Origin: Gnomoniopsis sp. IMI 355080
Lineage: Eukaryota; Ascomycota; Sordariomycetes; Diaporthales; Gnomoniaceae
Length of the DNA stretch: 34,228 bases
Direction of reading: 5' to 3'
NCBI GenBank assembly: GCA_027946555.1
Contig: JAPEVC010000307.1
Location: 1 to 34,228 of the forward strand
Shown piece after piece: positions 20,279-29,479 of this stretch; position 1 is the first letter of the stretch, and every line of letters starts with the position of its first letter. Position numbers and translations under genes: made by a program. The notes under the pieces are model-generated. The model was not told the DNA's origin and ran no database searches. It worked only from the letters and a program-made list of their open reading frames with translations.

Positions 20279-20850
20279 CTACAGGTATCTGGCAATTTCG
20301 ATCTCCGTCCACTCCCACAACTTTTTCTGTAATGCAAGATCCTCACCTGCCTTGGTCTTCTCTTTCGAAAGCTTTCTGAATGGCTCGTAGAAAGCTCCGT
20401 TCTTGATATTCTCCCTTTTTGTCGTGATGGCCTACAAGAGGTTGTACGTTCCTTGTTCCGGCGTGAGCATCGAGCCGATGTTTGGTAGATATACCATGAG
20501 CTTCTGACTGAATGTAAGACCGGTCGTCATGTTCGTCTCGAAGACACCGGGATGAATCGAGTAACTCAAAATACTGGGGTATTTAACAGCCAGCTCTCGC
20601 GTATAGAAGGTTCGCCAACTTTCTCTAGCCGTGGCGCAACCACTGGCCCAACACCGGGCTATGCAAGACGTAAGCGCCCTGGCATGCTGCGTCAAATGCT
20701 AGTGGGACGGAGGTGCTCTTCTGGGAAGCATCTGGCGGCACAGCCATGCATTGTGGCGCTATTGACTTTGGGGTCCGGCATCTCACCTTGACTGCGACGT
20801 GGATCTGCAACCTGAGCCTGGTAGGGTTGATAAATGGGGCGATCATGCAG
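20279..20850 (-). pseudogene. Broken short-chain dehydrogenase/reductase
   Basis: Minus-strand pieces line up with a classical SDR. MIAPFINPTRLRLQIHVAVK (from 20846) fits the NNAG-region strand and helix. The frame then runs to HG-TAG-RKLANLLY at 20627-20625, where the family has Gln of the YGQSKLAN active-site helix. A frameshift near 20601 leads into YTRELAVKYPSILSYSIHPG, the usual HPGxVxT segment, and a second TAG at 20434-20432 falls where Trp is common. The frame stays open afterwards (EPFRKLSKEKTKAGEDLALQ) to a natural-looking TAG at 20281-20279. Both internal stops fit CpA-to-TpA changes, as RIP makes. The N-terminal TGxxxGIG cofactor motif is not present, so the gene is also truncated. 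Its original role is unknown; secondary metabolism and retinol-dehydrogenase-like SDRs share this pattern. Confidence 0.75.
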
Positions 20851-21202
20851 CCGCAACGCACCAACTGGACGACCAACCGGCCAAACGTGAGCCAACAGCT
20901 GCAGTATTCGAACAAAGAACATGGAGACACTTAGTGACCGATACCGCCGCCGGGTCTGGGGGATATCCTCATATCTCACTGCTCCCTAGCCTGATAAATA
21001 CCGGGCGCAATTCTCATGGTTCTCTTGCCCCTCGGCTTGCTCAACATCAGAGTTCAAACAAATCCATCCTTTTTGCTCTACCAACGCACTACGTGTTGTG
21101 GATCTGTTTATTTCACTGCCCGATAAGTTTCTCCATCACTGTCCTGCATCTATCCCTGTCAACATCTCCCCTCCGCATCACTTCCAGCCTGCAACTTCCA
21201 CA
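20851..21202. other. Intergenic region upstream of the second hydrolase
   Basis: 352 bases, including the hydrolase promoter and leader. The left end may contain unrecognisable remains of the SDR N-terminus. Pyrimidine-rich leader sequence lies at 21140-21200. Confidence 0.45.
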
Positions 21203-21994
21203 ATGACAGCCGATAATAAGCCTACACTCGTCATCGTCGGTGGTGCGTTCCACACTTCGGCAAGTTACGGCAAACTCGCCTCTGCTCTGCGAGGTTCCGG
21301 ATTCGAGGTTCATGTCCCACGTCTTCCTACGTGCAATGAAGCTCGCCCACCGAACGCCGATTTGACGGATGACACCAACTTGATTCGCAGCTATGTCGAA
21401 AGCCTTGTTGAGGCTGGACGTACTGTTGTGCCTGTTGGTCACTCGTACGGCGGTCAGGTCATGTTCAATGCTCTGTACGGCCTTGGACTTGAAGCTCGGT
21501 CCTCTCAAGGTCTGAAAGGAGGCATCTCCACCTTGATCTACATGGTCGGCTATGCTCTTCCGGAAGGCACGTCTACTTTTGACAAGTTTATGGAATTCGG
21601 CAAGCTCGAAAACGTCCCTCTTGTATTCGACATGGCTGAGGACCACACAATCGTGCTTCGCGATGCCCCCTTGACAATGGGACTAAGAGGTCCTGGCATT
21701 GATGAGGCTGAGATTGAAGCGTATGTCAAGACATTGTGTCGCTGGCACGGAAAGGGCATGATGCAGCCGATCCAGAAGGCTGCGTGGAGAGAAATCCCGG
21801 TGGCTTACATCCACACTACCACGGACCTGTCGATTCCCACCCCTGAACAGCAGAATATGGTCGAGGGTGTTGACAAAGCTCTTGAGAGCACAGGCCGTAG
21901 GGTCCAAACTTTTACAGTAGAGTCTGGCCATTGTCCAAACTTTTCTGCAACACAGGGAGTTGTGGATGCTATTAACAAAGCTGTGCTTGGTTGA
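21203..21994 (+). CDS. Alpha/beta hydrolase family protein
   Basis: Single exon, 263 residues from ATG at 21203; the frame is open 35 codons further upstream but only from GTG. The protein begins with a hydrolase beta-strand (KPTLVIVGGAFHTSASYGKL). The nucleophile motif VPVGHSYGGQV places Ser81, the acid is Asp208 in HTTTDLSIP and the base His243 in VESGHCPNF, so the triad is complete. Size and motifs fit the fungal alpha/beta hydrolase-1 group that includes small esterases and hydroxynitrile-lyase-like proteins. No signal peptide is seen, so it is probably cytosolic. It lies divergent from the broken SDR. The substrate is unknown; it may act on the product of neighbouring enzymes or be unrelated. 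Confidence 0.85.
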   Translation: MTADNKPTLVIVGGAFHTSASYGKLASALRGSGFEVHVPRLPTCNEARPPNADLTDDTNLIRSYVESLVEAGRTVVPVGHSYGGQVMFNALYGLGLEARSSQGLKGGISTLIYMVGYALPEGTSTFDKFMEFGKLENVPLVFDMAEDHTIVLRDAPLTMGLRGPGIDEAEIEAYVKTLCRWHGKGMMQPIQKAAWREIPVAYIHTTTDLSIPTPEQQNMVEGVDKALESTGRRVQTFTVESGHCPNFSATQGVVDAINKAVLG

Positions 21995-23074
21995 AAATTT
22001 GCCTAGCTGCTTCAGATCTACAGGCAGAGGTGAGAAGCCTTTAGCAGCTGGCCTTGATAAGCTGGAAAGAGATGGAGGTCGTGGGAGGATGTTATTGCAA
22101 TGTCAAAGTCATATACCTCTCAGTTCATTCAACACGGCTAATCTTCAAGTTGCGCATCCTGGCTCGAACGTTACTGTATTATGGTTGGTGATCCAATTCC
22201 ATCAACTCCATGACGACTTTGCCTTTGACAACCCGGTTGCTGAAAGGTTTATTTGGGTATCCATAATTGTAATTTACTGGCATTTGAATATGACTTGTGA
22301 ACAGACATGTTGAATAACTGTCCATCTTTGGACCCTCACGAAGAGATTCGCAGTGCCAGCAGGCCCCACCAAGTCCCCTTTGTTAGTTGGAAAGTATGCC
22401 AGAGAGCCTGTCCGCTGGAAAACGGAGGGATGCAAGAAAAGGCATCAGCTGCGCCCCCCCCCCCTCAAGAAAAAAAAATAAAGACAGAGAGAAAGAAGGA
22501 GAGTATTGAAATTGTTGCTATATGTATAGGTAGTCACTGAGGCTTTATAGGTTCATTCACGACTTCCACAGCTGAAATATTATAGCAGCCCTGGTGCAAA
22601 GTCATGTTACACACGCATTAAGGCAAGCGGATTGGAGAGTGTGGTTCTTGGAACTTTGTAAATGTTGTTTCACAAATGACCATCTTTCCAAGCCTTGGAA
22701 TTAATTGTGCATCTGTAAACCCGATTAAAGAGTCTCGTGGCCTCGTGTTTCAATCGCGATACCCACGTCGGACGGAGGCGTGTATCCTGGGTTGCCTCCA
22801 GATCGTACAAACGTTGTAAGGCGTCAACATGTCTACGCCTGCATTATCAAGCCCCTGCTTAGATCTTGAACATGAATCGTCCCGTCTGGACGTCCTTCGA
22901 CGTTTTTGCATGCTCAAGAAGTTCAGAACCGCCTTTATGAGATCTACGACCATGAGATCACTGCCTGGACAAAGAACATTGAATGGCAAGAAGATGAAGG
23001 TTCATTCGGGTAGCCGCCTCCAGGAAAGGTGCCTTGATATCCGCGTCCTTCGTGAGTATTTGCCCACGGTAAAC
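21995..23074. other. Intergenic region with one coding-like fragment
   Basis: About 1.1 kb, including hydrolase 3' sequence and HET 3' sequence. A C run followed by an A run lies at 22453-22479. At 22876-23013 (plus) 45 codons read like protein (QNRLYEIYDHEITAWTKNIE) and end in TAG; two TGA codons close the frame just upstream. A second frame from ATG 22829 overlaps it. This may be the tail of a lost gene; the family is not recognised. Confidence 0.35.
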
Positions 23075-25729
23075 CTATAACACACGCCAATTGACAGTGA
23101 TACCGGCTGGCATCTTCGGGCGAGGACCCGGTTCACGCATCTGAACGAGTGTGCCAATTTTTATCAGAAATTCAAGTTTTCCCTGCTCAACTTCCCCCCA
23201 ACCACTGAGGATAATGCCTTTTATTTCGGAGATGTCTGCAGAGAGAGCTACTGCGTAAGCAATTCGTCCAGGACCAGTAGCTTCAGCTATTGGGCGTAAT
23301 AGACTTGGGAGATCTTCGCCTACTTCCTCGTGTTTGTTCGTGATACTTATGTGGTTGCCAAGAAGATCGCTCGCCGGAATTTTCTTCTCCGAGTTTGTTG
23401 TTGAAATCCAGCAAACTATGAAGTTACCTGGGTTTTCAGATTTTGAGTCCAAGGAAGAGGCCATTACTCCAGCGGATGTGATTCTGACGCTGCCGTCCGC
23501 GCCAATCTTCCATCCTTTCACGGAGTCGTGGTCCGTGACACGGCCAACTGGCAGGGAGTTCGAGAAAAAGTCCACGAATGCACCGAAACCTGTAGTGTTT
23601 GATATAGGGAGCATTGTGCCACTGCCAACATAATAATCCGAGATGACCGAAACCGGAGTGGAGAGACTGAATCGTGAATTCTCAGTCAGACCAGAATAGA
23701 AGGCTGCGCCCAATTTCGATGCCGCTTCCCTGAGAAAGGCCAGTGGATAGAGGCCCAAGACAATCTGCTGACCTTCAGCGTCCAAATGCCGTTGCCGGTA
23801 CCACTCTGCACAGTCTATAGCAGACATGATACTAGGGGCACGGTCCCCTGTATACTGTCTCAAGTTCGAGTTTGTCAGGATTGCCATCGGGCTGAGAGTT
23901 TCCAAGACTTGGTGCAGTCGAGTCTGCACACGTAGTCGTTGCAATGCTCTAACGCCCTTGTGGAGCGCTTTTCGAATCGTCTTGGGTTGCTGAGCGTTTG
24001 TGGAGGCATGTAGCTTTTTGGCATGATTTTGGTAATGCGTGGGAGCATTGAAAGGAACGTCATCAATAGGACCTTCAGCCCAGACAGTGTGTTCTGTCTC
24101 TTGAATGAAAAGAAACAGAGTTGTAAGAGTGACCGGCTGACCCATGCCGTCTGAAAAGGTGATCCAGTATTTTGAAAGAAGTTCGAGGTTAGGACACAGG
24201 GCCGCTTCTTGCAATGTCCAAAGGGATGAAAACCATCCTGCGGGCTCCAAAACTTCCTTGCTTCCAGACTTTCCATGCGATGAGGATTCATTCCCACCCG
24301 TTGGTTGCGATTCGGAAGGACGTTGCATGAGTTCCATAGCTTGCTTCGCCTGAGCCGTAAGTTTAGCCAGTCTCCCATCGAGTGAGCTGGACACATCTTT
24401 TTGAATTGGGGTCCGAGTCGTCGTTTTAAGATACTTCAAAGCTAACCACTCCATAGCAGCATTCAAGCCCTGGAAAGAATCGCAATGATTCATCCAAGCG
24501 ATACATCGCTGGGCGCCCCGGAAGATATCAGCCTGTACTGAGATTTCAATTTCCATCCGTTCCTGGTCACCCACTTGTGGAATGCAGAATAGATCGAACC
24601 AGACATATCTAATGCCTAACCGACTCAATTCATCAGGCAGCTGAGATACCTCGTATCTCGTGATTTCAGGTACAGGCCACGGGACACCTGGCACAGATGC
24701 CCACTGCCAAGGCTTTTTGCGCCAGCGGCCCCAGGTGTGGCTAATACAGGTGTACTGAGGACTTCCCAAGGATTCTATTTCATGGAACTTGACCGTCTTT
24801 TGAAGAATAGTGTCCCACAGGTAGTAGGGTTTCTCACGGTGAGGCCGGATTCCGTCAGCGAATCTATCTCGCTCTCTTGGCGGCTCCGGGTATGGGGTAT
24901 TAGCTGTTAGTCCAAGCTTTGGAGACTTGGAAGTGAATGAGAAGGCTAAGCGTTGGCAGATCGCTTGGGCTACTGCGTCTTGTCTCAAAGATTGAAGGTC
25001 ATCCAGAAGCCAGTCCGCGAGGCACGGCTCCCAGCAGTAGGGATGGAATTCGGCAAGGAAAAGGTCAAAACAATGAGAATGATAAAGTGAGTCGTCGGTG
25101 CGTGCTGCAATTGCGTGCGTCCTCTCATCATCGAGTATATTTGGACGCGGATTCGAAATGTCGACTACATTAGCAAGACTGTTCATATGTTCCTTTGCCG
25201 CGTTCACAAGCTCCGGATCCGAATAGAGTGACGTCCACCAATCTGCCAGCACCTGGAAGGATGATTTTTGCGCGGGTGATAATGAGCTTAGCAGGTTGGA
25301 CGACGACGACGACGACTGAGCAAGGTCGTGGAATCGTGCCCAGTTTCGTAGAGTCGCCCCCCAGGTCAGTATTCTGTCCTGGGATTTGATACCCTCGAAT
25401 CCTTCCAAATGAATACCCAGAGGAATCCATCCCACAATTTCTTCCATGTTTAGCACGGAACTGTCTTTCCGGTCTTGCTCGTGGTCTCTCCTGTACTCTT
25501 CTTCATCGTCTTGCCAGGAAGCACGAGCAGCCCCTTCGCGCGCTCGCTCGGATTCCAAAGCATCGTAGGTGGCCCAAGCGGCATCCCATATCTCGTTCCA
25601 TTCAGGGGAGTATTGATATAGGGATAGGAAACCTACGTCATCCAAGATGCCGTCCGCCACTTCAGCTCGCCAAGTCGCGAGGCGTTCCAGTATTGTTGAT
25701 GCTGGAAGGGTAGGTGATGCGGTGGACAT
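23075..25729 (-). CDS. HET-domain (heterokaryon incompatibility) protein
   Basis: Single exon, 884 residues. The ATG at 25729 is used because the five codons before it begin with GTG. The HET domain spans about 325 to past 415: the first motif YTCISHTWGRW (326-336), the second RYVWFDLFCIPQ (374-385) and the third ISVQADIFRGAQRCIAWM (396-413) occur in the canonical order. Residues 1-320 form a long N-terminal region with an acidic/charged part (DDEEEYRRDHEQDRKD) and a run of six serines, with no domain I recognise. The C-terminal half has no visible NACHT, WD or ankyrin repeats. HET proteins trigger cell death or growth arrest on non-self recognition during hyphal fusion and belong to fungal immune-like systems. 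It is divergent from the P450 across 946 bases. Confidence 0.9.
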   Translation of the reverse strand: MSTASPTLPASTILERLATWRAEVADGILDDVGFLSLYQYSPEWNEIWDAAWATYDALESERAREGAARASWQDDEEEYRRDHEQDRKDSSVLNMEEIVGWIPLGIHLEGFEGIKSQDRILTWGATLRNWARFHDLAQSSSSSSNLLSSLSPAQKSSFQVLADWWTSLYSDPELVNAAKEHMNSLANVVDISNPRPNILDDERTHAIAARTDDSLYHSHCFDLFLAEFHPYCWEPCLADWLLDDLQSLRQDAVAQAICQRLAFSFTSKSPKLGLTANTPYPEPPRERDRFADGIRPHREKPYYLWDTILQKTVKFHEIESLGSPQYTCISHTWGRWRKKPWQWASVPGVPWPVPEITRYEVSQLPDELSRLGIRYVWFDLFCIPQVGDQERMEIEISVQADIFRGAQRCIAWMNHCDSFQGLNAAMEWLALKYLKTTTRTPIQKDVSSSLDGRLAKLTAQAKQAMELMQRPSESQPTGGNESSSHGKSGSKEVLEPAGWFSSLWTLQEAALCPNLELLSKYWITFSDGMGQPVTLTTLFLFIQETEHTVWAEGPIDDVPFNAPTHYQNHAKKLHASTNAQQPKTIRKALHKGVRALQRLRVQTRLHQVLETLSPMAILTNSNLRQYTGDRAPSIMSAIDCAEWYRQRHLDAEGQQIVLGLYPLAFLREAASKLGAAFYSGLTENSRFSLSTPVSVISDYYVGSGTMLPISNTTGFGAFVDFFSNSLPVGRVTDHDSVKGWKIGADGSVRITSAGVMASSLDSKSENPGNFIVCWISTTNSEKKIPASDLLGNHISITNKHEEVGEDLPSLLRPIAEATGPGRIAYAVALSADISEIKGIILSGWGEVEQGKLEFLIKIGTLVQMREPGPRPKMPAGITVNWRVL

Positions 25730-26675
25730 GGCTAAGGTTACCACGGTGTAAAGACAATGCGGGCCAGAGAACTTGTGCTTCTATAAGATTACGGACAATG
25801 TGGGATTGGCAGGTAGCTTCAAGATGCACGTGGACAGAAATATCTACCTAAGTATCTATCTGCTGTCTTGTTCAGGGTTGTCAGCCTGTCGCATTTCAGG
25901 GTTACGGTGGTTTTGCTGTTCGAGCTCCCAAACCATACAGTGACACTGCGGGAAAAGATACAGATGCTGGGGAATGTTAGTGCTTACTCGGACGAGAATC
26001 CGGATTTTTAAAGCTTAGGTATCCATGCGGCGTGACAAGGATAAGTTGCTGACGAGAGACGCAAGTACTTATTCCGACGGTGTGGGTTTATGCGAGACCT
26101 TTTTCAGCTGTTGCAGAACTGAAGTTGCGACCATTGAGTTGGTCTCCTCTGTCTGGTTCTACGCAAGTACATCTGGAGACTCAGGTACTTTGCATTCCTA
26201 ATTTTTAGTTTTATCTTAATTCTTTTTTTTTGTTGTTTTTGTTTTTTTGGCACTATGAGCGACGGAGGAACGCCATACTTTGATATATATTCAAAGTAAG
26301 ATTCTTTTATCTTATAATCATCTTATATTATATTACAAAACTAATAGCTAGCTACTTTTATCATAAACCGCTCCTTAGAATTTCCGCTCTCCCTAGAACA
26401 GAATATAGACTTATTAATGATTTGGGTATCCCGGACACTCCCCGACGCCACTCAACCGGGGTGTTAATTTCCTTAAGGTGCAATCTCACATATCTTTATA
26501 GGCAGGTTTGCCTGTAAGCCGTATTCCCCTGCAGTATACCTTGAACGTACACACAAATTCTCTCTACAGTGAATATATCACCTCGTTCGCGGCCCGCAAC
26601 CCTCAAACTAACCTGCACAATTCTCAAAGCCCTAACCCGAACTCGGAACTTCCTACATCCCTACTAGCAGTACCG
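25730..26675. promoter_or_regulatory. Divergent region between HET gene and P450
   Basis: 946 bases between two outward-facing starts. An AT-rich patch at about 26200-26420, with T runs of 7-9 (26223-26251), resembles the RIP-type DNA elsewhere. An imperfect inverted repeat follows (ACACTCCCCG near 26440 against CGGGGTGT near 26456). The 26508-26670 part before the P450 ATG is probably its leader. Confidence 0.4.
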
Positions 26676-28397
26676 ATGGCTTCCTCCGTTATTCCATCAG
26701 GCTTGTTTTCAACACAGTCTTTGCAAACTCTTCTACTTGCAGTACGTCTATCGCTGTACTTTGAATGTGCTCAAGGCTGATTTGATGATTGAAATCGCTA
26801 GCTCGCTGTCTACTCCCTGAGTCGGGGTGTCTACCTAGCCTACTACCATCCCCTTGCCAGGTTTCCTGGGCCACGACTTGCGGCCGTATCAAATGTGTGG
26901 TACGCTTATCACTGGTACGATGCGTTTCTTAAATTTTCGAATCTCAAACAAACGCAAGATGCGCGCTTACTAGTTCCTAGGCTTTCTGGGAGATACCCAT
27001 GGGCCGTGGAGAAGTGCCTGCGCAAGTACGGCGGCGTCGTCCGTATCGCGCCTAACGAACTCGTGTTTGCCAACCCGCAAGCCTTCGTTGACATCTACGC
27101 ATCGCAGAGCAAAGGCCTGGAGTCCTTCCCCAAAACGAACTTCCAGGATCGTGGCAAGGATCTGGGCGGCATCGCCTGGGAGAGTGACCCTGTCCGCCAC
27201 CGCGAAGTCGCCAGGAAGCTGGCGCCCGCTTTCAGCAGTCGTGCAATCAGAACACTGGAGCCGCTGGTTCATCAGCACTTGGACTACTTTGTTGAGAGAT
27301 TGAAGGACATTGGAGATTCATCCGCAGGTGTAAGCCTTCTCGACTGGACAAATTGGTTGACGCTCGACCTGGCAGCCGACCTAGCATGGAATCAGGACAT
27401 GCACCAGATGGAACATGCCACGAGCTCGGTATACCTTGACGCACTTCTGGCTTTTAACTCCTTTGCCACTGTCATGCAGGTCTTCAAACGGTTTCCTTTA
27501 CTGTACTTGTTCCAATATCTCCTGGTGCCTTTCCACAAACTGAAAGCCTTTGTCGCCATGGAAGCAGCGACCCGACAAGCGACATTACAGCGCATCGAGT
27601 CTGTCGGGAGCACCCAGCATCCAGACTTTTTCGACTACATCCTGCCTCCGGGCGATCCAATTCGAACAGCTAATCGTGAGCTAGTTCACCTAGGCTCCTT
27701 GGGACTACAAATGATGTTCGCCAACTGGGGCCCTATGGCTGACTGGTTCTACGGTACCCTGGTGTATCTGCTGGAAGAACCAGTGGCTTACAAGCATCTC
27801 GTCGAAGAGATCCGCGGCGAATTCGATAGCTACGACAGTATCACTTCGACTACTGTGCTGTCTATGCCGTACCTGCATGCGTGTCTAGAGGAAACGCTAC
27901 GCTTGCTCCCGACGAATCTTACGGGGCTGCCCAGGTACAGCCCAGGCGCTACTGTCGATGGTTACTATGTGCCAAAGAATGTACGAAGTCTTCTCTCTAC
28001 TTGTGTGATCCACCTGATTTGCCCTCTCCTCCAGCTGCTAATTTCGGCATACCAGACGCACGTTCAGACAAGCATCTTCACGCTGGCACGGAACCCCAAA
28101 TACTTCCATCAGTCGCTGGAATACAGGCCTCAGCGGTGGCTTCCGTCTGAGCATCCTTTGTACGACGTTGCCTTTGCTAAAGATGCGTTGAAGAGCCTTC
28201 CTGTTTTCAGTCTGGGTCCCCGGGCTTGTCTTGGCCGTGAGGTGGCGTGGATGGAAGGCAAGTTGTTCATGGCCAAGGTGCTGTGGCGCTTTGACGTCCT
28301 CAAGGTTCCAGGCCAGAAAGTGGACTTGGAGGAGAAATTGCTTCATTACGGATTTTTTGAGAAACCTGAACTTAAGGTCAGATTTGTGTCAGTCTGA
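26676..28397 (+). CDS. Cytochrome P450 monooxygenase with atypical I-helix
   Basis: Three exons: 26676-26741, 26802-27980 and 28056-28397; 528 residues. Intron 1 (60 bases) has a GTACGT donor, CTGAT branch and GCTAG acceptor. Intron 2 (75 bases, GTACGA donor, GCTAAT branch, ACCAG acceptor) is a multiple of three with no stop, so it can be missed; removing it gives VPKN-THVQTSIFTLARNP, the family's normal join. The N-terminus is a membrane anchor (about 10-35) followed by the hinge HPLARFPGPRLAAVSNVWYA. EETLR gives the K-helix ExxR (386-389); the haem loop is FSLGPRACLGR with Cys473. The I-helix reads MMFANWGPMADWFYG (about 327-341), where most P450s have [AG]Gx[DE]T[TS]. It resembles CYP65/CYP60-type fungal secondary-metabolism P450s of the ER. 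The substrate is unknown. Confidence 0.88.
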
Positions 28398-29479
28398 CCA
28401 GAACCCTGGCAGAAAAGCTACCCAGTATCGAAAGTATGAGCATATCATGCACCTCAACGCCTGCCTCCAGCCATGTACTCATGAAGCTCCTCGCCCTTGT
28501 GGAAGTGGCCCGCATTCTCTGAGCCTTGATTTCAGCACAGTCCTATCTCACAGATACCCGAGCCAGCTGTCGCTGACAGGATTCCATTATATATAGGTAC
28601 TTAGGTACCTAGCTAGGCACGTGCATATGTCAACGTTTTGTCAGGGATAACCCTGGTTGCCCCCGCAGCATACCGGCACAGCCCGCGTGCCGACGCATCC
28701 TATCCCTTACATAGTACTTCCCGCCTCCCACTTCCCACGCATCCATTTCCACAGGCTCAGAAACCCAAAAGACTTAAAAATAAAAGAACAGCTTTATATT
28801 AATTCTGTTAGAATGCAGGGCATGAGATGAGGGTCAATGTTGGCCAGAATGCTGTGTGTTGCTGATTATCTAGGGAAGAAATCTAACATCTTCCTGATGC
28901 AAATCTGGCACTGTTCTAACACTAAATCTAGCTCTTTGTCATTTCACTGATGCTCAAAGCGCCTTTATGCTTAGTCAGCCAATCGCACGCATGTCCCACC
29001 GGCTTATGCCTCCCGGGCCATACTGGCATCCAACACTCCCTCCCAGACCGATTCCTGAAGCCATCGTGGACCGTTAGTAAAGGGATCTGGCTGCCAGCTG
29101 TGGTGTTGTGCGTTTTGGTCATCATAACAGTCATTAGGGTCGTCAAATCATGTTCAGAAATCTGGGGGCAGCTTCTGTGCGTCAGCCATACCGAGGAAAA
29201 TACCTGGCGAACCGCGGGCTGCCAGCTTAGCAGATCGTACGCGGGCCTCCTTTAGCACGTGAATCGTGACTTTGCACCCAGGGACGTGGAAGCCAGAAAG
29301 ATCAGGTAGATAGCTTCGTTCTGGGTAGATACTTATTATAACCCAGACAGCGGTTAGGTCAGGAAATAGGCCAGCGGCCCGGAATAGACCCACGCCCCGC
29401 CGCGACAGGCGCCTCTATTAGGTGCGATACGTTTATCAGGGCATAAGGATTAGGTCAGCAACCCAGGGTTAGGGTTATA
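28398..29479. other. Intergenic region between P450 and the RIP block
   Basis: About 1.1 kb. It carries overlapping TAGGTAC/TACCTAG palindromes at 28594-28618 and an AT-rich patch at 28760-28930. From about 28930 to 29440 composition is normal, but no frame resembles a protein. AGGGTTAGGGTT at 29465-29476 is a short telomere-like match just before the RIP block. Confidence 0.45.

Noticed and set aside
29465..29476. Telomere-like AGGGTTAGGGTT (also TAGGGTTAGGGT at 15317-15328)
   Set aside because: Only about two units; far too short to be a telomere or convincing interstitial array.
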